Source: JADFQT01 sp047516825
GTDB taxonomy: Bacteria; Chloroflexota; Dehalococcoidia; Lucifugimonadales; UBA3495
Length of the DNA stretch: 5,156 nucleotides
Assembly: GCA_047516825.1 (NCBI GenBank)
Contig: JAKZUA010000240.1
Location: forward strand, 1-5,156
Reading direction: 5' to 3'
Below the pieces are notes generated by a model. It had not been told where the DNA came from and ran no database searches. It was given only the letters and a program-made list of their open reading frames with translations. The position numbers were made by a program, and so were the translations under genes. Below are positions 1 through 4,859 of the stretch, piece by piece (position 1 is the stretch's first letter; each line of letters begins with the position of its first letter).

Positions 1-1
1 C

Positions 2-130
2 GGCGGCACCCGCTCAGGGCAGGGCACCGACAGCAAGATGACCTTGGCATCCCTCTTTGGCACCTGGCGGGCCAGAGGTCTCAATCCCCTCCTGGAATGC
101 CGCCGGTTGCTCACTTCCCCTCAACTCTGA
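2..130 (+). CDS. C-terminal end of a probable transposase (partial)
   Basis: An open frame enters from the left edge and ends at TGA 128-130, giving 42 residues. The tail contains SKMTLASLFGTWRARGLNPL followed by LECRRLLTSPQL. From memory this resembles the C-termini of DDE-type transposases of the IS66 kind, where a Gly-Thr-Trp-Arg block and a final RxLL-SPQ tail recur; I cannot confirm the family. No catalytic residues lie in the visible part, and I could not identify a terminal inverted repeat between the stop codon and the FAH gene, so whether the element is intact is unknown. The other frames here are also partly open (frame 1 runs to TAA 247-249, but as a proline-rich, low-complexity peptide), so the coding call rests on the look of the tail alone. 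Alternative: non-coding DNA upstream of the FAH gene. Confidence 0.4.
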   Translation, partial: GGTRSGQGTDSKMTLASLFGTWRARGLNPLLECRRLLTSPQL

Positions 131-252
131 ACAGTTTCCCACCCAGCCCTCCACCCCGCTGCCCGCGCCAAAGCTTGACTGGATTGCAGCCTGATGCCAG
201 AATTGGGCCAACCAAGCTAATCCCTATTCAACAGCCGAGGAGGGTTTAATAG

Positions 253-272
253 GGAGTGCTTAAAAGGAGTGC
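253..272 (+). promoter_or_regulatory. Ribosome binding region of the FAH gene, with duplicated GGAGTGC
   Basis: AGGAG at 265-269 lies 8 nt before ATG 278 and fixes that start. The GTG at 269-271 in the same frame overlaps the Shine-Dalgarno and is therefore unlikely to be used. The heptamer GGAGTGC occurs at 253-259 and again at 266-272, a 13-nt offset. TTTAAT at 245-250 could be a -10 box, but no matching -35 is visible at the right distance, so the promoter is not called. Confidence 0.7.
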
Positions 273-277
273 ATACC

Positions 278-1060
278 ATGAATTGGTGCAGATACCAGCA
301 GGGCGACACAGCCAGCTTCGGCATCATTGAGGGCGACACCGTGGTCGAGGTTTCCGGGAGTCCCTTCGCCAGCTATACCAAAACCTCCAACTCCCAGCCT
401 TTAAGCTCGGTCAAGCTTCTGCCACCGGTAATACCCTCCAACTTTTACGCCGCGGGGATTAACTACCGGGAGCACATTATCGAGATGGCGCAGAAGCGCG
501 GCGAGGAGCCCTTCTTCCCTCCCAACGCCGACGTGGGCTATCGTTCCAACAATGCCCTGACCGGCCAGGACGACCCTATAATTGTCCCCAAGGACGCCAC
601 GGAGCTATTGCAGTACGAAGGGGAGTTGGTGGTGGTCTTCGGCAAGCAGTGTAAGAACGTCTCCGAGGAGCAGGCCCTGGACTACGTGCTAGGCTATACC
701 ATTGGCAACGACGTCAGCGAACGCACCTGGCAGCGGGGCGACCGCACCATGTGGCGCGCCAAGAACACCGACACCTTCAAGCCTATGGGACCCTGGATCG
801 TGACCGACCTGGAACCCGACAATTTCCACGTCTCGATAAAACTGAATGATCGGCTGGTGGGCGAGTACAACGTTAAAGACGCCATTTTTAGCGTTCGCCA
901 CTACATCAGCAGGATGAGCCAATACCTGACCCTTTACCCCGGCGACGTGCTGTGGATGGGTACCGACGGCGCGCCGGAAAACATGAAGGATGGCGATGTG
1001 GTCGAGGTGGAAATCAACGACATCGGCACCCTGCGCAATCCGGTGGTGTGGGAGAAATAG
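278..1060 (+). CDS. Fumarylacetoacetate hydrolase (FAH) family protein
   Basis: A 260-residue cytosolic enzyme of the FAH / 2-keto-4-pentenoate hydratase / 2-oxohepta-3-ene-1,7-dioate hydratase superfamily, close to the usual length of the short family members. The N-terminal part (about 1-50) is variable. The catalytic domain starts at GINYREH (residues 60-66). The metal-binding acidic residues are visible as Glu114 and Glu116 in YEGE and Asp145 in GNDVSER. Lys162 and the DTFKPMGPW block (165-173) complete the typical active site. Members cleave or hydrate beta-diketo or 2-oxo acids with Mg2+ or Mn2+, commonly late in aromatic-ring degradation; the substrate here cannot be read from sequence. 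One oddity is GTDGAP (228-233) where most relatives have a GTPxG loop. The start is ATG 278, chosen for AGGAG 8 nt upstream. It converges on CMD protein 1 with 41 bp between stops and no clear terminator in that gap. Confidence 0.93.
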   Translation: MNWCRYQQGDTASFGIIEGDTVVEVSGSPFASYTKTSNSQPLSSVKLLPPVIPSNFYAAGINYREHIIEMAQKRGEEPFFPPNADVGYRSNNALTGQDDPIIVPKDATELLQYEGELVVVFGKQCKNVSEEQALDYVLGYTIGNDVSERTWQRGDRTMWRAKNTDTFKPMGPWIVTDLEPDNFHVSIKLNDRLVGEYNVKDAIFSVRHYISRMSQYLTLYPGDVLWMGTDGAPENMKDGDVVEVEINDIGTLRNPVVWEK

Positions 1061-1101
1061 CTTGCGGGAGCTGCCTTAGCTTTAGGCGGCGGCGGACCGG
1101 C

Positions 1102-1482
1102 CTAATCCTCTGAAGGCATATTGCCGGTTTCGGCGGCCCAGGCCTGTAGCCCCCGCCGAAAAGCCAATGCTCCCATGGGGGCAATCACGGCTTGTAGCGC
1201 CTCCAGGATCTCGCGGGGTGACGCGCCTTCTTGGAGGGCTACCCGAACGTGGGCCTGAATCTGCTCCACGTCGGCCCGTAGCGCCGCCTCAACCACTATC
1301 TGAAGCAGCTCCTTGGTCTTGCGGTCCAAAAGCCGCTGACCGGTGTAGGTTGCTTCGATAAACTGGTTGTACTTTTGGGCCCATTCCAGGTCATGGGCAG
1401 CCATAATCCGGTGCATTTCCAGAGTGTACCCCCGGTTCTGGGCAGTTTGTTCGAGGAAGGCTTGGCGATCATCGGTGGGCAT
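1102..1482 (-). CDS. Carboxymuconolactone decarboxylase (CMD)-like protein 1
   Basis: A 126-residue, mostly helical protein with one CMD/AhpD-type domain. The signature helix pair runs from LLDRKTKELLQIVVEAA (51-67) through DVEQIQAH (71-78) to VALQEGASPREILEAL (81-96), including the family GAS-xxEI turn. His78 is kept, but the positions that carry the redox CxxC in AhpD peroxidases are Asp71 and Gln74, so thiol peroxidase chemistry is unlikely. It is closer to small decarboxylase-like or uncharacterised CMD proteins, which form oligomers in the cytosol. The start is ATG 1482-1480, preceded by AAGGAG (1491-1496) at 8 nt. The frame stays open upstream to 1803, but that extension crosses the 1628-1672 palindrome and overlaps the methyltransferase, so it is not believed. 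The reaction is unknown; a link to the neighbouring FAH enzyme in ring-compound breakdown is inference. Confidence 0.85.
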   Translation of the reverse strand: MPTDDRQAFLEQTAQNRGYTLEMHRIMAAHDLEWAQKYNQFIEATYTGQRLLDRKTKELLQIVVEAALRADVEQIQAHVRVALQEGASPREILEALQAVIAPMGALAFRRGLQAWAAETGNMPSED

Positions 1483-1548
1483 GGTGGGGACTCCTTGGCA
1501 GGTAACCCAACCGCGGGCGGCGGGTCGCCCGGATGATATTTCTTGCCG

Positions 1549-1577
1549 ATTGTATCTCTTTGAGTAACCAAAATCAT
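1549..1577 (-). promoter_or_regulatory. Candidate promoter of CMD protein 1, with leader hairpin
   Basis: On the minus strand, TACAAT (1549-1554, 5 of 6 to the -10 consensus) is preceded at 17 bp by ATGATT (1572-1577, a poor -35 with TGA in place). Transcription would start near 1542 and leave a leader of about 60 nt. In that leader CGGGCG (1514-1519) pairs perfectly with CGCCCG (1526-1531) across a 6-nt loop, about 30 nt before the start codon. The hairpin may simply reflect high GC. Confidence 0.35.
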
Positions 1578-1627
1578 CCAACGCCTTCTTACAGATCCTT
1601 GACGAACGTTCTAAACTTGTAAGGTCC

Positions 1628-1672
1628 AAATCCCCCATATCCCCCTTTTGAAAAGGGGACTGAGGGGGATTT
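1628..1672. repeat. 45-bp imperfect palindrome (dispersed-repeat type)
   Basis: Two 22-bp arms (1628-1649 and 1651-1672) are centred on base 1650. The outer nine pairs (AAATCCCCC with GGGGGATTT) and the inner eight (CCCCTTTT with AAAAGGGG) are perfect. Between them lie one further pair, one G-T wobble and three mismatches, so 18 of 22 positions pair. The pattern of blocks AAATCCCCC and CCCCCTTTT around a short centre is that of small palindromic repeats scattered in intergenic DNA of many bacteria, as I remember them; the copy number in this genome is unknown. I see no flanking target duplication. It lies between divergent genes and overlaps the only TTG codon available as a start for the methyltransferase. 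Confidence 0.75.
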
Positions 1673-2352
1673 ACCCAGCACCGTCGCGAGCTGGCTGTTG
1701 CCGGAGGTGGATTACGGGGCCTGCCTTTCCCGACGAGTATTTCAGTCGCGAGGATGAAAGCGATGACGGGCTGTTTTATACCCAGCCTCGCTTCGTCGTG
1801 CACATCGATGAGCTGGCTATCGCCGCGGTGAGCCGGGTGTTTCGGGAGCAGATTCCCCCCGATTCAGTGGTCCTGGATTTGATGAGCAGCTGGCGGTCCC
1901 ACTGGCCTTCCAGCCACGTAAAAAAGCGCCTGGTCGGCTTGGGAATGAATGCTGACGAGATGGCCGACAACCCGGACCTGGACGACTACTTGGTTCACGA
2001 CCTGAACCGAGATCCAGAATTACCCTTTGGTGAGGACCTCTTCGACGCCGTGGTGGTCACCGTTTCGGTTCAGTACCTTACCCGCCCCATAGAGACTTTT
2101 CAACAGGTCAACCGGGTGCTCAAGCCCGGCGGTGTGTTTATCGTAACCTTCTCCAACCGCATGTTCCCTACCAAAGCTGTCCGGCTCTGGCGCGGCAGCA
2201 GCGATCAAGGGCATCTGGACTTGGTGGGCTCCTACCTGGAGTATTCCGGAGAATTTGAGGACATCAAGAGTGGCCTGACCAATCCGGAGGATCGGGGCCG
2301 GGGCGATCCTCTCTACGCTGTGATCGCCCGGAAAATTTCGGCGCAGCAATGA
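1648..2352 (+). CDS. Class I SAM-dependent methyltransferase, start unresolved
   Basis: A methyltransferase of the type-11 kind, up to 234 residues if read from TTG 1648. Numbered from there, a conserved N-terminal segment FPDEYFSREDES (27-38) and PRFVVHIDE (47-55) precedes motif I, VLDLMSSWRSHWP (75-87). GLGMN (97-101), the LPF turn (125-127), FDAVVVTVSVQYL (132-144) and the RVLKPGG motif (156-162) follow, then FSNRMFPTKAVRLW (168-181). The LMSSW form of motif I in place of GxGxG is characteristic of one uncharacterised subfamily; the acceptor is unknown. Oddity: after the upstream stop at 1612-1614, the frame has no ATG or GTG until GTG 1798, which would remove the conserved N-terminus. TTG 1648 lies inside the palindrome and has no Shine-Dalgarno. 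ATT 1711 has GGAGG only 3 nt before it. The gene may use a rare start, or its 5' end may have been replaced. The domain call is firm, the start is not. Confidence 0.82.
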   Translation: MKRGLRGIYPAPSRAGCCRRWITGPAFPDEYFSREDESDDGLFYTQPRFVVHIDELAIAAVSRVFREQIPPDSVVLDLMSSWRSHWPSSHVKKRLVGLGMNADEMADNPDLDDYLVHDLNRDPELPFGEDLFDAVVVTVSVQYLTRPIETFQQVNRVLKPGGVFIVTFSNRMFPTKAVRLWRGSSDQGHLDLVGSYLEYSGEFEDIKSGLTNPEDRGRGDPLYAVIARKISAQQ

Positions 2353-2355
2353 GCC

Positions 2356-2377
2356 ACCGGGCGTTCAGACGCCGGGT
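2356..2377 (+). terminator. Hairpin just after the methyltransferase stop
   Basis: The 9-nt arms ACCGGGCGT (2356-2364) and ACGCCGGGT (2369-2377) pair at 8 of 9 positions around a 4-nt loop (TCAG). The hairpin begins four bases after the stop codon. Only a short, broken T-rich run follows (TTCCAGTTCC), so it is a weak candidate for intrinsic termination or mRNA 3'-end protection. Confidence 0.4.
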
Positions 2378-2388
2378 TCCAGTTCCGC

Positions 2389-2517
2389 GTTTGGGCGGGG
2401 CGGTCAGCGTGGTGGAGCAGACGCCAGCACCAACTGTAACACCGCCCCTGCTATGACCGAGGCAATGATGGGAACGGAATATTGAACTCGTTCACGAGGG
2501 AGGTCCACCTGAGTCCA
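2389..2517 (-). pseudogene. Remnant of the 3' end of a second MFS transporter gene
   Basis: Bases 2389-2436 match 3311-3358, the 3' end of the intact MFS gene, at 41 of 48 positions without gaps. The match includes an almost unbroken run from GCGTGGTGGAGC to GCCAGCACCAAC. In the same frame and strand the segment encodes a hydrophobic helix ending LQLVLASAPPR and then TGA (2404-2406), against LLVLAAAPPRPPPRPN in the intact protein. The TGA replaces a proline codon, and PPRPN is still readable after it. Going toward the N-terminus, the frame runs 37 residues and stops at TAG (2518-2520); no other MFS sequence is present before CMD protein 2. This is best read as the last transmembrane helix and tail of a lost paralogue. 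No start codon or ribosome site is associated. Confidence 0.65.
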
Positions 2518-2533
2518 CTATAGGCGCCGGCCT

Positions 2534-3091
2534 TTATACCGGCAGGATCTGTTCTGTTCTTTGGGGGACCAGGTCCGTATCAAAGGCATTAACGTTAAAG
2601 GCCAACAGACCGTAGTACCCCATCAGTATGGTCAGCTCTACCAGTCCCTGAACGCCAAACTGTTCCTGGGCCGCCTGGAAGGAGCCTCGGCTGACATGAT
2701 GGGTGCGAAAAAACTCCCGGCCGTAGTTCACCACGGCAGCTTCATCCGGGGCCGGGTTTGGCAAGTCGCCCTTATCCCGCAGAGCGTCAACCAGTGCATC
2801 GCTGAGGCCAGCCCGGCGCCCCGACGCCGCGTGGGAATTCCATATGTGCTGGCAGTCTAGCTCCCGGGCCGTGACCAGCATTGCCAGCTCTTGAACCTTC
2901 TGGGGCAGAGAGGACTCCTTGCGCAGGTAGTTGGAGAGCTGACCAGCGAGACGACCGGCTTCCGGAACGTGGATCATCACAGATCCTGGACCATGCTGGG
3001 GAACAGACCCGGTCCTTTCCGCCAACTGATCAAAGGCGGCCCGCTGGTTCTCCGGAACACTTTCCCTGGTGGCGATTGGTATTCTAGCCAT
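2534..3091 (-). CDS. Carboxymuconolactone decarboxylase (CMD) family protein 2
   Basis: A 185-residue protein of the longer, single-domain CMD family. The domain core is QKVQELAMLVTARELDCQHI (64-83) and WNSH (84-87), then AASGRRAGLSDALVDALR (88-105). The C-terminal GYYGLLAFNVNAFDTDL (158-174) is typical of this subfamily. Cys80 and His87 sit where AhpD has the first Cys and the His, but the second Cys position is Ile83, so the CxxC redox pair is absent. Proteins like this are often annotated 4-carboxymuconolactone decarboxylase without proof of activity. The start is ATG 3091-3089, fixed by a perfect AAGGAGG (3097-3103) 5 nt upstream. The frame is open to 3235, but that extension would begin at a TTG upstream of the candidate promoter. 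It lies 216 bp downstream of the MFS gene on the same strand and probably has its own promoter. A hairpin with 5-bp arms (2526-2530 and 2539-2543) covers its stop codon, without a T-run. Confidence 0.88.
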   Translation of the reverse strand: MARIPIATRESVPENQRAAFDQLAERTGSVPQHGPGSVMIHVPEAGRLAGQLSNYLRKESSLPQKVQELAMLVTARELDCQHIWNSHAASGRRAGLSDALVDALRDKGDLPNPAPDEAAVVNYGREFFRTHHVSRGSFQAAQEQFGVQGLVELTILMGYYGLLAFNVNAFDTDLVPQRTEQILPV

Positions 3092-3168
3092 TTTATCCTC
3101 CTTCCGTCGGACTTCCCCCACTTCTACCTGTATCCGCTTCAATCCGACATATTCCTCATAGCGGCGTA

Positions 3169-3198
3169 AAGGTACTCCCGCCACTACATAGGTGTCAA
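3169..3198 (-). promoter_or_regulatory. Candidate promoter of CMD protein 2
   Basis: On the minus strand a perfect -35 TTGACA (3193-3198) is followed after 18 bp by TACCTT (3169-3174, a weak -10 that keeps the key T, A and last T). Transcription would start near 3162 and give a leader of about 70 nt up to ATG 3091. The 10-mer GGATTGACAC around the -35 is shared exactly with the MFS promoter. The rest of the 216-bp gap (3092-3307) shows no gene or terminator that I can support. Confidence 0.45.
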
Positions 3199-3307
3199 TC
3201 CTCGCATCGCTATAGGGTAACAAGAAAGCCCTCAAGGTATAACAGTGGGGCTACATCGCCAAACTATGGATGGCCTACTCGTCCCCGCACCACTTCCTCT
3301 CCAAGAC

Positions 3308-4612
3308 TCAGTTTGGGCGTGGTGGTGGGCGTGGTGGAGCCGCCGCCAGCACCAACAGCGAGGCAGCCCAAACGAGGGCGGTGAACATCGTAAAGGGCAG
3401 CCGGTAGCTTCGGGTCGCGTCGAACATGAACCCGATAAGAATCGGCCCCAGGACCTGCCCCCCGAGTTGAGCCGAGTGGGCCACCCCTCGAATGCTTCCC
3501 AGATGTGTCCTTCCGTAGTAATCGGCCCAGGCCAGGCGTAGCAGCAGGTGCAGGCCGCCAACCCCCACGCCCAAGGCAAGAGATGCGGCGATCCCCCAGC
3601 TCAGGGTAGAGCTGAAGCCGGTGCCGATGGCTCCTACGCCGGCGGTGACCCCGGCCCCAGCCAGCAGATAACGGACTGGAATCCGCGTAGCAAGGGCGGG
3701 CCAGATCATCCCGCCGATTACCTGCGACAACGCGAAGTTGCTGGCGGTGAATACCGCCCGAGAAGGGGCTAAGCCCTGCCCGATGAAGTGGGGCACCTGA
3801 TGCAGGGTAACGCCGGACTGAATGATGAATCCGGCGACGGAGAATATCGCCAGCATCCAGAAAGCGGGTGTGCGTATCGCCTCGCCCAGTGTGAAATGCA
3901 CTTCCAGACGGCTCGCAACAGCTGAGTTATCCGGCTCGTAGGGATACTGGGGATTTTGGGATTCCCGGTTCGCGTCGCGAGGCGGGTCGGGTTCCAGGCC
4001 CATATCCTCTGGGCGGCGGGCCATGAACACCAGAGCGGGCAAAACTCCGACGGCCAGGGTGTAGGTTCCCATGCCGCCCCAGGCAGTGCGCCATCCCCAA
4101 CCGCTGATCAAGAATTGCGCCGCCAGGGGCATTAGCGCCAACCCGGCACCTTGGCCGATACTAAGCAGCGCCAGGGCAAAGGTCCGCCGCCGGATAAACC
4201 AGTTGCTCACCGCCAGGGAAGTTCCCAGCTCCAGCGGGCTGCCGAAAAACATCCGGGCCGGTACGTACAGCGCATAAAAGGTCCAGGCTTGGCTCACTGT
4301 GGCCAAACCGATAGAGCACAGTCCGATCCCCGCTGAAGATGTGGCTAGGGCTGCTCCAGAGCCATGCCGGTCCAAGATGCGCCCCACCAGCGGAGAAATG
4401 GCTATGGCGAAGACACCACCCAAGCTGACGGCGCCGGAAAACAGGCCGCGAGACCAGCCAAACTGCTCGGTCATGGGCACGACAAATACGGTAAGAGTCG
4501 CGATGGCCATTAGCGGCCGGGCCGACCAGCTCGGCAGCATGGAGGCGCCGAAGACTATCCAGCCGTAGTAAAAGGGCAGTTTTTGGGCCAGCCGGAGCCG
4601 CCAATCCTTCAT
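3308..4612 (-). CDS. MFS transporter, monocarboxylate / oxalate-formate antiporter-like
   Basis: A 434-residue inner-membrane carrier with the usual two six-helix halves. Family marks in order: FYYGWIV (14-20) at the first helix; the loop-2/3 motif GRILDRHG (77-84); WFIRRRTFALALLSIGQG (138-155); RRPEDMGLEPD (199-209) at the start of the central loop (about 199-245); ADYYGRTHLGSIRG (363-376); and GPILIGFMFDATRSY (389-403) before the last helix. These point to the monocarboxylate transporter-like MFS branch, whose members move organic acids; the substrate and direction are unknown. The tail APPRPPPRPN is proline-rich. The start at ATG 4612 fits the family N-terminus but has only a weak GGAG 13 nt upstream (4626-4629). 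ATG 4711 is an in-frame alternative adding 33 residues, also without a Shine-Dalgarno. TTG 4738 lies in the -10 box and is excluded. Co-function with CMD protein 2 downstream is inference. Confidence 0.9.
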   Translation of the reverse strand: MKDWRLRLAQKLPFYYGWIVFGASMLPSWSARPLMAIATLTVFVVPMTEQFGWSRGLFSGAVSLGGVFAIAISPLVGRILDRHGSGAALATSSAGIGLCSIGLATVSQAWTFYALYVPARMFFGSPLELGTSLAVSNWFIRRRTFALALLSIGQGAGLALMPLAAQFLISGWGWRTAWGGMGTYTLAVGVLPALVFMARRPEDMGLEPDPPRDANRESQNPQYPYEPDNSAVASRLEVHFTLGEAIRTPAFWMLAIFSVAGFIIQSGVTLHQVPHFIGQGLAPSRAVFTASNFALSQVIGGMIWPALATRIPVRYLLAGAGVTAGVGAIGTGFSSTLSWGIAASLALGVGVGGLHLLLRLAWADYYGRTHLGSIRGVAHSAQLGGQVLGPILIGFMFDATRSYRLPFTMFTALVWAASLLVLAAAPPRPPPRPN

Positions 4613-4737
4613 GATTGGGGAGCTGCTCCGGCCGGACCGGGTAGAGGGGCAGTCAACCGAAGACCCTCCAAGGGATGAGGCGAATCTGTTCCCGAATCTG
4701 ATCCATGACATATGCGGGGGATATTCAACGGGAGCCA

Positions 4738-4766
4738 ATCATATGGTTCGGGTGGATGAGTGTCAA
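4738..4766 (-). promoter_or_regulatory. Strong sigma70-type promoter of the MFS gene
   Basis: On the minus strand the consensus -35 TTGACA (4761-4766), a 17-bp spacer and TATGAT (4738-4743, 5 of 6) make the best promoter in the window. Transcription would begin near 4731, leaving a leader of about 119 nt if translation starts at 4612, or about 20 nt if it starts at 4711. Close to ATG 4612 the leader contains the palindrome GGAGC-A-GCTCC (4619-4629), which includes the only Shine-Dalgarno-like GGAG. Confidence 0.65.
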
Positions 4767-4786
4767 TCCAGACTCGCCTTCGCGGA

Positions 4787-4815
4787 GTGAAGTATTCACG
4801 GCCAAGGGTTATGAT
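4787..4815 (+). promoter_or_regulatory. Candidate nadE promoter with overlapping inverted repeat
   Basis: TATGAT (4810-4815, 5 of 6) lies 17 bp after GTGAAG (4787-4792, a poor -35 with TGA in place). The start of transcription would be near 4822, about 38 nt before the nadE ATG. The -35 is part of GTGAA-GTA-TTCAC (4787-4799), a short inverted repeat that could be a regulator site or chance. The promoter faces away from the MFS promoter, with the two -35 boxes about 20 bp apart. Confidence 0.4.
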
Positions 4816-4835
4816 GTATATGGCTACACATTAGC

Positions 4836-4859
4836 CCGGAGTTATCGTCCGGAGTTGTC
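4836..4859 (+). repeat. Tandem 11-mer carrying the nadE Shine-Dalgarno
   Basis: CCGGAGTTATC (4836-4846) and CCGGAGTTGTC (4849-4859) differ at one base and repeat with a 13-nt period. The second copy supplies GGAG (4851-4854), 5 nt before the nadE ATG; the first would be 18 nt away. It may be a local duplication of the ribosome binding site. Confidence 0.6.

Noticed and set aside
14..211. Minus-strand 65-codon open frame at the left edge
   Set aside because: No recognisable domain, biased composition, no Shine-Dalgarno support, and it overlaps the more protein-like plus-strand tail at 2-130.
1061..1101. Bidirectional terminator between the convergent FAH and CMD1 genes
   Set aside because: Only 4-bp stems (for example GCCT/AGGC) and no T-run on either strand.
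1599..1627. TTGACG (1599-1604) as the -35 of a methyltransferase promoter
   Set aside because: No acceptable -10 box 16-18 bp downstream (the sequence there is close to AGGTCC).
1483..1803. N-terminal extension of CMD protein 1 to a start at 1803
   Set aside because: It reads through the 1628-1672 palindrome and the methyltransferase coding region. AAGGAG before ATG 1482 and the family length support the short form.
2526..2543. GCCGG...CCGGC hairpin at the CMD2 stop as a terminator
   Set aside because: The stem is 5 bp, it overlaps the stop codon, and no T-run follows on the minus strand.
3092..3235. 48-residue N-terminal extension of CMD protein 2
   Set aside because: The perfect AAGGAGG 5 nt before ATG 3091 and the candidate promoter inside the extension argue against it.
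4161..4604. 147-codon minus-strand frame inside the MFS gene, and plus-strand frames in the same region
   Set aside because: Shadow frames of the transporter in GC-rich DNA. The MFS frame carries all the family motifs.
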